DNA of 64,000 nucleotides from Embleya scabrispora DSM 41855 (GTDB lineage: Bacteria > Actinomycetota > Actinomycetes > Streptomycetales > Streptomycetaceae). The position numbers and the translations under genes are program-made. Positions 41,558 through 50,751 of this stretch are shown here, piece by piece. The notes under the pieces were generated by a model. It made no database searches. It saw only the letters and a program-made list of their open reading frames with translations, and was not told the origin of the DNA. The stretch spans positions 124,001 to 188,000 of the forward strand of contig NZ_KB889664.1 in assembly GCF_000372745.1 (NCBI RefSeq), read 5' to 3'. Each line of letters starts with the position of its first letter. Within the stretch, counting starts at the first letter, position 1.

Positions 41558-42805
41558 ATGACGGCGATGTACGCCATGCACGACGCGCTGCGCCGGGAAT
41601 TGCGACACATCGCCGACACCGCCGCCCGCGCCGACGGCGACCCCCGGGAGATCCTGCGTACGGCGCCCGGGTGGGATCTGTTCAAGACGGCGCTGCGTGC
41701 CCACCAGCAGGCCGAGGACGCCGCGTTGTGGCCGGTCCTGCGCACGGCGCTGGCGGGCAGGCCGTACGACCTGGCGGTGTTGGAGGCGCTGGAGGCGGAG
41801 CACGCCGGGCTCGATCCGCTCCTCGCGGCCATCGACGAGGCCACCGCCGACGACAGCGGTCCGGACCTGCTGGTCGACCTCGTCGGCGCGCTGGTGGCGG
41901 GACTTCGGGGACATCTGCGGCACGAGGAGGAGGCCGCGCTTCCGCTGATCCGGGCCGCGATGAGCGGTCGACAACGGGCGCGCTTCGCGCGGGCCCACGC
42001 CGAGCGCATCGCCCCGGACGCGTGCCGCATCCTGCCCTGGCTCCTGGACGACGCCGACGAGCACACCGCCACCGCGCTGCTGGCGGCGCTGCCTCGGTCC
42101 GCGCGCCGGGCATACCGGCAGTGGCAGGCGGCGTACGCGGCACTGGACCGCTGGAGCGGACGAGCGCCGGCGAAACCCGCGGCCACCGCGCCCGCGGGGA
42201 CCGGCCGCACCGACTCGACGAGGCCGCCTCGGCGCTCGCTCCCGGAACCGGCCCGCCACGCACCGATCGACCCGGTGACACCCGACCCGCCGACGCACCT
42301 CTCGGCACCCCGAACAGGAAGACACCAGGTGGACGACGACCCGCAACGACGGCGCGACGTGGCCGCCATCCGGCGCCTGGTCGCCCGGGTCGAGGAGTAC
42401 CGAAACGATCCGGCCCGGTTCATCCCGCTGCACACACCCGACGTGAGCGTCGTCAACTTCAACGGACGGCGTGTGGGGGACCGGGTGACGCTGGAGCGCA
42501 CCATGACCCGGGCATCAACCTCGCCACCGGCGGACGTGTCGAGCCGCACCTCGATCCACGACATCCGTTTCATCGGCTCCGACGTGGCGATCGTGGCCTG
42601 CGTCGAGCACGTCTTCGACAACCGGTACGCGCCGCTGCGAGAGGGCCCGGACACCCGACTGCCCGCCCGGACGGGACAAGTGACCTACGTCCTGGCCCGC
42701 CGGCCCGGCGCCGGCGCCGACCGGACGCCCGGTGCGGGGGGTGAGCCGGAGGCGGAGTCCGGGTGGCTGATCAGCAGTGCCCAGACCACACTGATGGCGA
42801 TCTGA
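41558..42805 (+). CDS. Hemerythrin-like (HHE) domain fused to SnoaL/SgcJ-like domain
   Basis: One open frame of 415 codons. Residues 1-205 form a hemerythrin-like bundle with the expected iron ligands: His8, His17, His49, Glu53, His82, His119/His122 and Glu126 (AMHDALRREL, RAHQQAEDA, HLRHEEEAALP). After a Pro-rich linker, residues 258-415 form an NTF2/SnoaL-type domain of the SgcJ/EcaC kind (RRDVAAIRRLVARVEEY...VVNFNGRRVGDRVTLE...VEHVFDNRYAPL). A GTG at 42329 with AGGAA upstream could give the second domain separately, yet no stop divides the two. AAGGAGAGGAAG (41525-41536) fits a CTG start at 41540 better than ATG 41558. HHE domains bind diiron, oxygen or NO. Confidence 0.7.
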   Translation: MTAMYAMHDALRRELRHIADTAARADGDPREILRTAPGWDLFKTALRAHQQAEDAALWPVLRTALAGRPYDLAVLEALEAEHAGLDPLLAAIDEATADDSGPDLLVDLVGALVAGLRGHLRHEEEAALPLIRAAMSGRQRARFARAHAERIAPDACRILPWLLDDADEHTATALLAALPRSARRAYRQWQAAYAALDRWSGRAPAKPAATAPAGTGRTDSTRPPRRSLPEPARHAPIDPVTPDPPTHLSAPRTGRHQVDDDPQRRRDVAAIRRLVARVEEYRNDPARFIPLHTPDVSVVNFNGRRVGDRVTLERTMTRASTSPPADVSSRTSIHDIRFIGSDVAIVACVEHVFDNRYAPLREGPDTRLPARTGQVTYVLARRPGAGADRTPGAGGEPEAESGWLISSAQTTLMAI

Positions 42806-42846
42806 GCCCCGCACGTGCGGCCACCCGCCGTGTCGTGTTCGTACCG

Positions 42847-43065
42847 TCACCCCGCCTCGCCCGCCGGCCATTCGTCGCCGCCCTCCCAGGCCACCCGATC
42901 CCGATCGGCCGGGTCGAGGCCGAGTCGGGCGGCGAGTTCGTCCAACTCGCGGCGGTCGTGCAGTTGTCGGTAGGTGCCGTCGGCGAGCATCACCAGCCGA
43001 TACGAATCACCCGGACGATACGCCTCGACCACGAGGTCGAAGCGGCCGTGCGCCTTGTCGCTCAT
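42847..43065 (-). CDS. Small hypothetical protein
   Basis: A 72-residue protein, MSDKAHGRFDLVVEAYRPGDSYRLVMLADGTYRQLHDRRELDELAARLGLDPADRDRVAWEGG. It looks like a short beta hairpin plus helix of a kind common in Streptomyces, but no family is recognised. GGAAGC precedes the ATG. It is convergent with the hemerythrin fusion, with a short palindrome CCGCACGTGCGG (42809-42820) in the gap. Confidence 0.6.
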   Translation of the reverse strand: MSDKAHGRFDLVVEAYRPGDSYRLVMLADGTYRQLHDRRELDELAARLGLDPADRDRVAWEGGDEWPAGEAG

Positions 43066-43298
43066 GGCTTCCACGGTTGCGCACCGGGGCGGATTCGGCC
43101 ACCCCGCCGACACCCGATCCGGGACGTCCGAGGCGGCCCGCGCGCATGGTCCGAAAGGGGCCGTCGACGCGGGCCCGGTGGCCATGCACGCGCTGCCCGG
43201 CGGCGCTTCAGCGGACGCGTGATGCGATGCCCGATGCCATCCTGAGGAGAGTGCTCCGGGCGACGGCAGAACACGTTCGAGCGGTGGAGGTGTCGGGG

Positions 43299-45434
43299 AT
43301 GGGCGGAGCGGGGCGAGCCGCGCGACTGGTCTGCGGCAGGCGTGCGAAGTGGATCATTCTCGTGCTCTGGATCCTGGTTCTGGCCGTGGCCGTGCCGGCG
43401 GCGAGCAAGTTGATGGACGCGGAGAAGAACGACGCCGCCGCGTGGTTGCCCGGCAACGCCGAGTCGACCAAAGTCGTCGACCAGTCGAAGGCATTCCTGC
43501 CGCAAAACGTCACGGCCGTCGTGGTGTACGCCCGCGCGTCGGGCCTGACCCCGGCCGACGAGGCGACGATCGCCGCCGACGTCGCGCGGATGCGAACCCT
43601 CACCGAGCACGGGGTCGTCGGCGCCCAGGTGCAGGGCCCCGTCCCCGACCGCGCCGCCGCCCCGCGCGCCGCACTGGTCCTGGTGCCGATCACGTTCGGC
43701 GACAACGGTTGGAACAGCATCGCCGATGGCGTGGACGACATCCGCGCGATCGTGGACGCCCACCCCGACACCGGACTGGAAACCCACATCACCGGACCGG
43801 GCGGCGTCGCCGCCGACAGCAGCGACGCCTTCGCGGGCATCGACGGCACCCTGCTGTTCGCGGCGCTGGGCGTGGTCGTGGTGATCCTGCTGCTCACCTA
43901 TCGCAGCCCGACGCTGCTCCTGGTCCCGGTCTTCTGCGTGGTCGGCGCACTGTTCGCCGCCCAAGCGGTGATCTACGTACTGGCCCGGCACGCTTCCCTG
44001 GTGGTCAACGCGCAGAGCGCGGGCATCCTGACCGTCCTGGTGTTCGGCGCCGGCACGGACTACGCGCTGCTGCTCGTCGCCCGCTACCGGGAGGAACTGC
44101 GCCGACACGAGGACCGACACGAGGCGATGGCGCTCGCCCTGCACCGGGCCGGCCCCGCAGTGATCGCCAGCGCCTCGACGGTGATCCTCAGCATGCTCTG
44201 CCTGCTCGCCGCCGAGATGAACTCCACCAACGGCCTCGGGCCGGTCGCCGCGATCGGTGTCGCGGTGGCCCTGTTGGCGATGCTGACCCTGTTCCCGGCG
44301 GTGCTGCTCATCGTCGGGCGGTGGATCTTCTGGCCCGTCATTCCGCACCTGGGCTCGCCCGAACCGACCGAGACCGGCCGGTGGGCCCGGATCGGCCGGC
44401 GCATCGCCCGCCGGCCGCGCGCCGTGTGGATCGGCACCTCGGCGATCCTGGCCGCCGTGTCCCTGGGTCTGTTGGCCCTGAACGCCACCGGGCTCACCAC
44501 CGCCGAGAGCTTCACCGACAAGCCCGACTCGGTGGTCGGCCAGGAGGTCCAGGCCCGCTACTTCCCGGCGGGTACCGGGCAACCGCTCCAGGTGGTCGCG
44601 AACGCCCGTTCGGTGGACGCGGTCCGCGCGTCGCTGGCGACGGTGCCCGGTGTGGTGCCCGACAGCGTGCTGGTGCCACCGGGCGTGCCGGCGGAGCGTG
44701 CCGGGCGGTCGTACCTGGAGGCGACCCTGGTCGACGCCGCCGACAGCAGCGCGGCTCGGGACACCGTCGACGACGCCCGTACCGCCGTGCACGCGGTGCC
44801 GCAGGCCGACGCGCTCGTGGGCGGCGGCACCGCGGCCCAACTCGACAGCAACCGGGCCTCGGTACGCGACGAGAAACTGCTGATCCCGGTCATCCTGGCG
44901 GTCGTGCTGGTCATCCTGGCGCTGCTCCTGCGCGCCGTGGTCGCACCGGTCGTGCTGATCGCCACCGTGGTGTTGTCCTTCACCGCGGCGCTGGGCATCA
45001 GCGCACTGGCATTTCGGCACGTGTTCGACTTCGCCGCCGAGGACACCTCGTTCCCGCTGCTCGTCTTCGTCTTCCTGGTCGCCCTGGGCATCGACTACAA
45101 CATCTTCCTGACCACCCGGGTGCGCGAGGAGAGCATCCGCACCGACACCCGCACCGGCGCGCTGACCGGGCTCGCGGCGACCGGCGGGGTGATCACCTCG
45201 GCCGGCCTGGTCCTCGCCGGCACCTTCGCGGCACTGGCCACGTTGCCGATCGTCGGATTCGCCGAAATCGGATTCGCGGTGGCGCTCGGTGTCCTGCTGG
45301 ACACCCTGGTGGTCCGCTCGGTGGTCGTCACCGCCCTGATCCTCGACCTGCGCGAGCGCACGTGGTGGCCGAGCGCCCTGTGGCGCAGAGGCACCCGGAC
45401 CGCGGAAGCGCCGCCGACCCACCGGCGCCGGTGA
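43299..45434 (+). CDS. MMPL-family membrane transporter (RND superfamily)
   Basis: A 711-residue, 12-segment transporter in two homologous halves. Each half carries the family motif: GAGTDYALLLVARYREELR in the first and GIDYNIFLTTRVREESIR in the second. The large loops lie outside the membrane. MMPL proteins export lipids, siderophores or hydrophobic metabolites by proton exchange. The ATG at 43299 follows GGAGG at eight bases. No regulator or biosynthetic gene is adjacent, so the substrate is open. Confidence 0.9.
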   Translation: MGGAGRAARLVCGRRAKWIILVLWILVLAVAVPAASKLMDAEKNDAAAWLPGNAESTKVVDQSKAFLPQNVTAVVVYARASGLTPADEATIAADVARMRTLTEHGVVGAQVQGPVPDRAAAPRAALVLVPITFGDNGWNSIADGVDDIRAIVDAHPDTGLETHITGPGGVAADSSDAFAGIDGTLLFAALGVVVVILLLTYRSPTLLLVPVFCVVGALFAAQAVIYVLARHASLVVNAQSAGILTVLVFGAGTDYALLLVARYREELRRHEDRHEAMALALHRAGPAVIASASTVILSMLCLLAAEMNSTNGLGPVAAIGVAVALLAMLTLFPAVLLIVGRWIFWPVIPHLGSPEPTETGRWARIGRRIARRPRAVWIGTSAILAAVSLGLLALNATGLTTAESFTDKPDSVVGQEVQARYFPAGTGQPLQVVANARSVDAVRASLATVPGVVPDSVLVPPGVPAERAGRSYLEATLVDAADSSAARDTVDDARTAVHAVPQADALVGGGTAAQLDSNRASVRDEKLLIPVILAVVLVILALLLRAVVAPVVLIATVVLSFTAALGISALAFRHVFDFAAEDTSFPLLVFVFLVALGIDYNIFLTTRVREESIRTDTRTGALTGLAATGGVITSAGLVLAGTFAALATLPIVGFAEIGFAVALGVLLDTLVVRSVVVTALILDLRERTWWPSALWRRGTRTAEAPPTHRRR

Positions 45435-45747
45435 GGACGAACGGGGCGGGTGGTCCTCAGCCGGCCCGAGCTCTGCGGGAAGTCGCGCGGGGGTGTTCCC
45501 GGCGGGAGCCTCGGCACGGGGCGCGACAGCGGGCCCTGTGCCGAGGCTCAGTTCGGTGACGGCCGGGGCGGCGTGCCGAGGGCGGGTCGAGTTCATGCCC
45601 AAGTCGTGGACCAGGGCGGCCGGTTCGCCCTCGGCGGCCCGCGCGGCGGGGACGCCGCACTCGGCCGCTCGACCGAGTGCGATCCCGCGGCTCGCCGCCT
45701 CGACGCGCCCGGGACGGGAGCGTGATCCGGTTCGATCCGGACCCGTG
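45435..45747. other. Intergenic region before the SpoIIE phosphatase
   Basis: No gene is seen between the MMPL stop and the promoter described at 45748. The sequence is GC-rich, with no outstanding repeat. Confidence 0.4.
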
Positions 45748-45775
45748 TGGACAACTGCCCCAAGTGGTAGATACT
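45748..45775 (+). promoter_or_regulatory. Candidate promoter of the SpoIIE phosphatase
   Basis: TGGACA and GATACT are separated by 16 bases, 36 bases upstream of the start codon. TGCCC-N15-GGGCA (45756-45780) overlaps the -10 element and may be an operator. Confidence 0.45.
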
Positions 45776-45810
45776 GGGCAAATCTGCCATGTGGTGCGGA
45801 GGGATCAAGG

Positions 45811-47913
45811 GTGACGCAAGACGGTCACGGCGTGTCCGACTTCGAACTGCCCGCGGAGTGGACGGGCCCGCTGGCGCACGCCGTCTTCGACCAGGGCACG
45901 ATGCTCCTCGCGGCCGTCGACGCCGACCTTCGGATCGTCGCCACCAACGCGTCCGCCGAACACTTCCCGCGCACCCCGATGGGCCGAGGGGACGACATGA
46001 GGGCCGTGTTCACCGCCCTCGGCCTCGACCATCTGGTGTCCGCACTCGAAGGGGCGCTGTCCCCGGTGGTCCCGGCCCTGCGCTGGTGGCAACTGCTCAC
46101 CGCGCGGGCCGCGAACGGCAAACCCCTGCACCTGGGCCTCGGCATCCTGCGTGTCGAGCGCGTGGCGGGACGCACGCTCGGCCTGCTCGTCACGATGAAC
46201 GACACGACCGAGCTGGTGCGCGCCGAATCCCGCTTCGACGTGGTCCGCGAAGCGGCCCGGAGCATCGGCGCGTCCCTGGACGTCGCGGAAACCGCACAAC
46301 AACTCGCGGACCTGGTCGTGCCGCGCCTGGCGGACCTGGCCGCCGTGCACCTGGCCGAGACGGTTCTGCTCGGCGAGGAACCCGGGGTGGACCCGACGAG
46401 CGGCTATACGCCCGAGGTTCGTGCCGGGGTGGCGCACACGAGCGAGGCATGGCCCGCGGCACTGGCCCAGGTCGGCGAACGGCTGCCCGCCCCACCCGAC
46501 ATCCCGGAGATCCGGGCCATGGAGAGCGGAGCCACGCTGCTGATCCCGCGACTGGCGGTGCTCCCCGCCGACGCCGTGGACGCGAGCGTCGTGCCGGAGA
46601 GCGCGCACAGCCTGCTGGCCGTACCGCTGTTCGCGCGCGGCCACGTGCTCGGCAGCGTGCAACTGTGGCGCACCGACCGCCGGGAACCCTTCGACGAGGG
46701 CGATGCCCGCCTGCTCGAGGAGATCGCCTCGCGCGCCGCGCTGAGCGTGGACAACGCCCGCCGCTACACCCGCGAACGCAGCCTCGCGCTCGCCCTGCAA
46801 CGCAGCCTCCTGCCCGAGGAGGGCGCCGACGAACCGGCCGCCGAGACCTTCGCCGCCTATGTGCCCACCTCCTCCTCGGCCGGCATCGGCGGCGACTGGT
46901 ACGACATGATCCCGCTGTCCTCGCTGCGCCTGGCCTTCGTGCTCGGCGACGTGGCCGGGCACGGCCTACAGGCCAGCGCGACGATGGGCCGCCTGCGCAC
47001 CGCCGTTCAGGCGCTCGCCGACATGGACCTGCCCCCGGACGAGCTGCTGACCCATGTGGACGACCTGGTCCAGCGCTTCCCGAACCGATCGGGCGCCGCC
47101 GCCGACGTGGCCGGCGCCACGTGCCTGTACGCGGAATACGACCCCGTCACCAGCCGCTGCCGGATCGCCTCCGCCGGTCATCCGCCGCCGGCGGTCCTGG
47201 GACCGGACGGACGCGCCCGCTTCGTGGAGTTGGAGGCCGGCCCGCCGCTGGGGGTCGGCGGCATGCCGTTCGAGATCGCCGAGATCGACCTGGCGCCGGG
47301 CAGTGTCCTGGTCCTCTACAGCGACGGCCTGATCTCCGGGTCGGACCACGATCTCGCCGCGGGCATGCGACGCCTCCTCGACCGCCTCGAACACTGCGAC
47401 CTCGGCCGGCGGGACCTGGGCAAGGTCGGGCGCGAACTGCTCGACGCCGAGGCCGGAGCACGTGACGACGACACCACCCTGCTGCTGGCCCGGGTGCGCC
47501 CGCTGCCCGACCGGGACAGCGTGCTCTGGGAGTTGCCCGCCGACCCGGAGCAGGTGGCCCGGGCCCGCGAGCTGACCGCCGCGCAACTCGCCGCCTGGGA
47601 CCTGGATCACCTCGTGTTCACCACCGAACTGGTCGTCAGCGAACTGGTCACCAACGCCATCCGCTACGGCGAACACGGCCCGGTCGCCGTGCGGCTCGTC
47701 CGCGGCCGGGACGTGTTGATCTGCGAGGTCTCCGACCCCAGCAACACCCAACCGCGGCTGCGCCGCGCGCGCTCCACCGACGAGGGCGGGCGCGGCCTGT
47801 TCCTGGTGGCACAGCTCACCCGCCGCTGGGGGAGCCGCTACCAGCAGAGCGGCAAGACGATCTGGGCCGAGCAGGAGACCTCGCCGGCCACGGACGTATG
47901 GGACCTCGACTGA
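45811..47913 (+). CDS. PAS-GAF-SpoIIE phosphatase-HATPase regulatory protein
   Basis: A 700-residue cytoplasmic signalling protein. A PAS-like domain (about 15-125: DQGTMLLAAVDADLRIVATNASAE) is followed by a GAF domain (about 150-320, ending LLEEIASRAALSVDNARRYTRERSLALALQRSLLP). The PP2C/SpoIIE phosphatase has GIGGDWYDMIPL (358-368), LGDVAGHGLQASATMGRLR, GPPLGVGGMPFE, LVLYSDGLI and DDDTTLLLARV. A C-terminal RsbW-type ATPase domain has ELVVSELVTNAIRYG (611-625) and EGGRGLFLVAQL. It should control a sigma factor by dephosphorylating a STAS antagonist and/or acting as an anti-sigma kinase. GTG 45811 has GGAGGG upstream. Confidence 0.9.
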   Translation: MTQDGHGVSDFELPAEWTGPLAHAVFDQGTMLLAAVDADLRIVATNASAEHFPRTPMGRGDDMRAVFTALGLDHLVSALEGALSPVVPALRWWQLLTARAANGKPLHLGLGILRVERVAGRTLGLLVTMNDTTELVRAESRFDVVREAARSIGASLDVAETAQQLADLVVPRLADLAAVHLAETVLLGEEPGVDPTSGYTPEVRAGVAHTSEAWPAALAQVGERLPAPPDIPEIRAMESGATLLIPRLAVLPADAVDASVVPESAHSLLAVPLFARGHVLGSVQLWRTDRREPFDEGDARLLEEIASRAALSVDNARRYTRERSLALALQRSLLPEEGADEPAAETFAAYVPTSSSAGIGGDWYDMIPLSSLRLAFVLGDVAGHGLQASATMGRLRTAVQALADMDLPPDELLTHVDDLVQRFPNRSGAAADVAGATCLYAEYDPVTSRCRIASAGHPPPAVLGPDGRARFVELEAGPPLGVGGMPFEIAEIDLAPGSVLVLYSDGLISGSDHDLAAGMRRLLDRLEHCDLGRRDLGKVGRELLDAEAGARDDDTTLLLARVRPLPDRDSVLWELPADPEQVARARELTAAQLAAWDLDHLVFTTELVVSELVTNAIRYGEHGPVAVRLVRGRDVLICEVSDPSNTQPRLRRARSTDEGGRGLFLVAQLTRRWGSRYQQSGKTIWAEQETSPATDVWDLD

Positions 47914-47943
47914 CCTCGCTGTTCGAGAGTCGGAACGATTACA

Positions 47944-47955
47944 TCGAATTTTCGA
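47944..47955. promoter_or_regulatory. AT-rich palindrome upstream of the UGSC operon
   Basis: TCGAA-TT-TTCGA is a perfect palindrome in a short AT-rich window 220 bases before the first UGSC-operon gene. The related strings GTCGAATTCTAGAA (in the amidohydrolase promoter, 52972) and TTTCGAA (53074) suggest a common regulator, perhaps the nearby IclR protein; weak evidence. Confidence 0.35.
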
Positions 47956-48174
47956 AACTTTCTCTTGTGCGTGACGGCCCGTCGGCCTACCTTCGGCACT
48001 GGCCGAGACCACTCGCGGCCCCACCCGAACCCGCGGAGGTGCTCGTTGCCCGCCCGGCGGAACGAGCCGACCGTCGCGCTCGCCGGCGACCCGGCGGGCG
48101 CCCTCGCGGCCGACCCGGCCGCACGCGTTTCGGGCACCCGCAAGCCGATCTCCCCGCACGACCGAAGGAAACCG

Positions 48175-49260
48175 ATGGCAGCACACGCCGAAACGCCCCT
48201 CCGCGAGCCGGGCCCCGCGACGATCCCGCTGGCCGACGAGAGCCCCGAAGCGCTGTACGCGCTGCTCGCCGAACGCGGCTGGGGTGACGGGTTCCCCGTC
48301 GTCGCGCCCACCCCGGCACGGGTGGACGCGATGCTCAGCGGGTACGACGGCGATCCCGACGAGGTGGTCGGTGTCCTGCCGCCGCGCCTGGGCGAGGCCA
48401 CCCCGCGAGTGCTGGCCGCGAACGCGGTCATGGCCGGATGCCCACCGCAGTTGCTCCCGCTGCTGGTCGCCGCCGTACGCGGGATGTGCGCACCGGAGTT
48501 CAACCTGCGGGGCGTCAACTCCACGACCCACCCCGTGTCGGTGATGGTCCTCGTGCACGGGGACGCGGTGCGCCGCTGCGGCTTCAACGCCGGTACCGGC
48601 ACCCTGGGTCCGGGCAACCGGGCCAACGCCACCCTGGGCCGCGCGGTGCGCCTGGCCCTCCTGCACATCGGCGGCGGCACCGCCCGCGGCGTCGGCGACC
48701 AGGGCATGGGCGACGCGGCCACCCACGGCCAGCCGTCGAAGTACACCTTCTGCTTCGCGGAGAACGCCGACGCAAGCCCGTGGCCGACGTACCCGCGCTC
48801 GCTGGGTCTGGACGCGCCGAGCGCGGTGACGGTGGCGGGGATGGAGAACCCGCACAACCTGCACGACATGGAGACCCGGGAGAACCCGGCACCCATCCTG
48901 GACAAGGCCGCCACCGTCATGGCGACGTTCGGCACCAACAACGCCGTCGTCTCCGGCGCCGAGTACTTCGTCGTGCTCGGCCCCGAACACGCCGCCACGC
49001 TCGCGGCCGCGGGCTGGGCGCGCCAGGACGTGCAGGCATACCTGTTCGAGAAGGCCCGCCGCCGTGCCGGTGACTTCCGCGCGCACTTCGGCGCGGTGTT
49101 GTGGCGGCCGTGGATGCGCGCACTCGGCGACGACGACCTCCAGCCGATGACCGACAACCCCGACAACATCCGCGTCCTGGTCGCCGGCGGGCCCGGCAAA
49201 CACTCACTCGTGGTCCCGAGTTGGGGCCTGACCCGCAGCGTCACCGTCCCGACGGCCTGA
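48175..49260 (+). CDS. Conserved protein of unknown function, partner of the UGSC protein
   Basis: A 361-residue cytoplasmic protein. Notable conserved-looking blocks are LLAERGWGDGFPVVAPTPARVDAML, VLPPRLGEATPRVLAANAVMAGCPPQLLPLLVAAV, GFNAGTGTLGPGNRANATLGRAVRLAL and IGGGTARGVGDQGMGDAATHGQPSKYTFCFAEN. Cysteines lie in AGCPP, GMCAPE, RRCGF and FCFAE. Genes of this kind travel with UGSC proteins, as here (34 bases before the UGSC gene). The chemistry is not established. AAGGAA lies just before the ATG. Confidence 0.7.
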   Translation: MAAHAETPLREPGPATIPLADESPEALYALLAERGWGDGFPVVAPTPARVDAMLSGYDGDPDEVVGVLPPRLGEATPRVLAANAVMAGCPPQLLPLLVAAVRGMCAPEFNLRGVNSTTHPVSVMVLVHGDAVRRCGFNAGTGTLGPGNRANATLGRAVRLALLHIGGGTARGVGDQGMGDAATHGQPSKYTFCFAENADASPWPTYPRSLGLDAPSAVTVAGMENPHNLHDMETRENPAPILDKAATVMATFGTNNAVVSGAEYFVVLGPEHAATLAAAGWARQDVQAYLFEKARRRAGDFRAHFGAVLWRPWMRALGDDDLQPMTDNPDNIRVLVAGGPGKHSLVVPSWGLTRSVTVPTA

Positions 49261-49294
49261 CCATCCGAGCCTTCCCCGCCACGGAGCGCAACCC

Positions 49295-49834
49295 ATGAGC
49301 GTCACGATCATCGATCCCACCGGCCGCGTGGGCGAACTCGCCAAGCACCTGGCACCCGGCCTCGACGTCCTCGCCGGCAAACGCATCGCCGTGCTGGACA
49401 ACCTCAAGCCGCACGCCGGCCACATCCAGGGCGGCATCGCCCGCCTGCTCGCCGAACGCACCGGCGCCGGCCTCACCCTGGAGATCGCCAAGACCAGTGC
49501 CGCGCTGCCCGCCGAACCGGAGGTGATGCAACGTATCCGCGAGAGCGCCGACGTGGTGATCACCGGGTCCGCCGACTGCGGCTCGTGCACCTCCTGGAGC
49601 AGCCACGACACCGTCGAACTCGAACAACTCGGCATCCCCACCCTGCTCCTGGCCACCGCCGGCTTCACCGAGATCGCCCGCCAGGTATGCACGCTGTACG
49701 GGCTGCCCCAGGCGCGGATCCTCACCGTGCGCGGCCCGCTCGGCGGGTCGACCGACGCCGAACTCGACGCGATGGCGGCCGAGGCCGTCGACGACGCGCT
49801 GCTCCTGGCCACGACCACGCCCACCGCGCCGTGA
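49295..49834 (+). CDS. UGSC-family protein (Cys form)
   Basis: A 179-residue protein named for a (U/C)-G-S-C motif, here ADCGSCTSWS (Cys95 and Cys98). In selenoprotein-making bacteria the first Cys is selenocysteine, so the site is probably redox- or metal-active. Other sequence includes IAVLDNLKPHAGHIQGGIARLL and GIPTLLLATAGFTEIARQVCTLYGLPQARI. GGAG precedes the ATG. It lies downstream of its usual partner gene and upstream of a broken SDR gene, pointing to a catabolic operon whose substrate is unknown. Confidence 0.75.
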   Translation: MSVTIIDPTGRVGELAKHLAPGLDVLAGKRIAVLDNLKPHAGHIQGGIARLLAERTGAGLTLEIAKTSAALPAEPEVMQRIRESADVVITGSADCGSCTSWSSHDTVELEQLGIPTLLLATAGFTEIARQVCTLYGLPQARILTVRGPLGGSTDAELDAMAAEAVDDALLLATTTPTAP

Positions 49835-49838
49835 CCGG

Positions 49839-50168
49839 GCCCCGCGCGGTATCCGGGTCGACGCCGTCGCGCCCGGCACGACGTTGACCCGTGATGTCGA
49901 GGCGGCGCTGAGCCGGGAGTATCGCTGCGCGCCGGAGGCGTCGATCCCGCTCGGCGGGCTGTCCGATCCGCAGGACATGGCCCGGCTCGTGCTGCTGCTG
50001 GTCTCCGACTTCGCGGCCCACACCACGGGCCGGTTCGTGCTGTCCGACAAGGGCGCGTTCCTGTCCCGCAACCGCCCCGAACTCACCGTGGATCGACCCG
50101 CGTTCCACCGACGGACCACCGGCGACACCAGGCCCCGCCGCCGAGTTCGCGAGCTCGGGTCCGGCTAG
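49839..50168 (+). pseudogene. C-terminal remnant of a short-chain dehydrogenase (SDR)
   Basis: About 108 codons read GIRVDAVAPGTTLTRDV...GLSDPQDMARLVLLLVSDFAAHTTGRFVLSDKG, the familiar C-terminal third of a classical SDR (compare GIRVN-x-(V/I)-APG and SD-x-A-x-x-(I/V)TG). The Rossmann N-terminus and catalytic Tyr-Lys are missing: the frame begins abruptly after the UGSC stop codon at 49832-49834. It is a deletion relic, and its original N-terminal part is not seen elsewhere in the window. Confidence 0.75.
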
Positions 50169-50656
50169 GGTGTCGGGGCAGCGGGGCGTACGGGGTGTTT
50201 GCTCATGACGGACACCCGGTTGAAGGCGTTCATGGTGATCGCGACCCAGATCACCGCGGAGATCTCGTCGTCGGACAGGGCGGCCCGGGCTGCGGTGTAG
50301 GCGCTCTCCTGGGCGGCGGCGTCCGCCGGGTGCGTGGTGGCCTCGGCCAGGGCCAGTGCGGCCCGCTCGCGGGTGCTGAACAAGGCGGTGTCGCGCCAGG
50401 CGGGCAGCACCGCGAGCCGTTGCGCCGTCTCGCCCGCGCGCAGGGCCGTCCGGGTGTGCAGGTCGAGGCAGAACGCGCAGGTATTGAGCTGGGACACGCG
50501 TATGTTGATCAGTTCGACGAGCGTCCGGTCCAGGCCGGCCTCGGCGGCGACCTCCCGCACGGCCTCGGCGGTCCCGATCAACGCCTTGTACGCCCGCGGG
50601 CTTCGCTTGTCGACGAACACCCGTCCACCGGTGGTCGCCACTGCCGCTTCCGTCAC
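50165..50656 (-). CDS. AhpD-like/carboxymuconolactone decarboxylase-family protein
   Basis: A 163-residue protein with the AhpD-type redox motif NTCAFCLDLHTRTALRAGE (Cys60, Cys63, His67), then LPAWRDTALFSTRERAALALAEATT and AVIWVAITMNAFNRVSVMS. Such proteins act as alkylhydroperoxidase-like thiol reductants. The GTG at 50656 has GAGGGAG upstream. It is divergent from the GNAT gene, and the 95-base gap holds two small palindromes that may bind one shared regulator. Its stop overlaps the SDR remnant by a few bases. Confidence 0.87.
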   Translation of the reverse strand: MTEAAVATTGGRVFVDKRSPRAYKALIGTAEAVREVAAEAGLDRTLVELINIRVSQLNTCAFCLDLHTRTALRAGETAQRLAVLPAWRDTALFSTRERAALALAEATTHPADAAAQESAYTAARAALSDDEISAVIWVAITMNAFNRVSVMSKHPVRPAAPTP

Positions 50657-50700
50657 GTGCACTCCCTCATCGCGCGATCTCTCGTCGCTCGTCCTATCAT

Positions 50701-50730
50701 CAATCCGGTGATTGTTGAAAGTAGAACTTT
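50701..50730. promoter_or_regulatory. Two adjacent palindromes in the ahpD-like/GNAT divergent promoter
   Basis: CAATC-CGGT-GATTG (50701-50714) and AAAGT-AGA-ACTTT (50718-50730) lie between the two start codons and are candidate operators for a redox- or MarR/TetR-like regulator encoded elsewhere. Confidence 0.45.
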
Positions 50731-50751
50731 CTGGCGAGGAAGGAAAAGCGG

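Noticed and set aside
43062..45602. Minus-strand frame of 846 codons antisense to the MMPL transporter
   Set aside because: Composition is His/Gly/Arg/Gln-rich mirror sequence with no domain; the plus strand holds a full MMPL protein.
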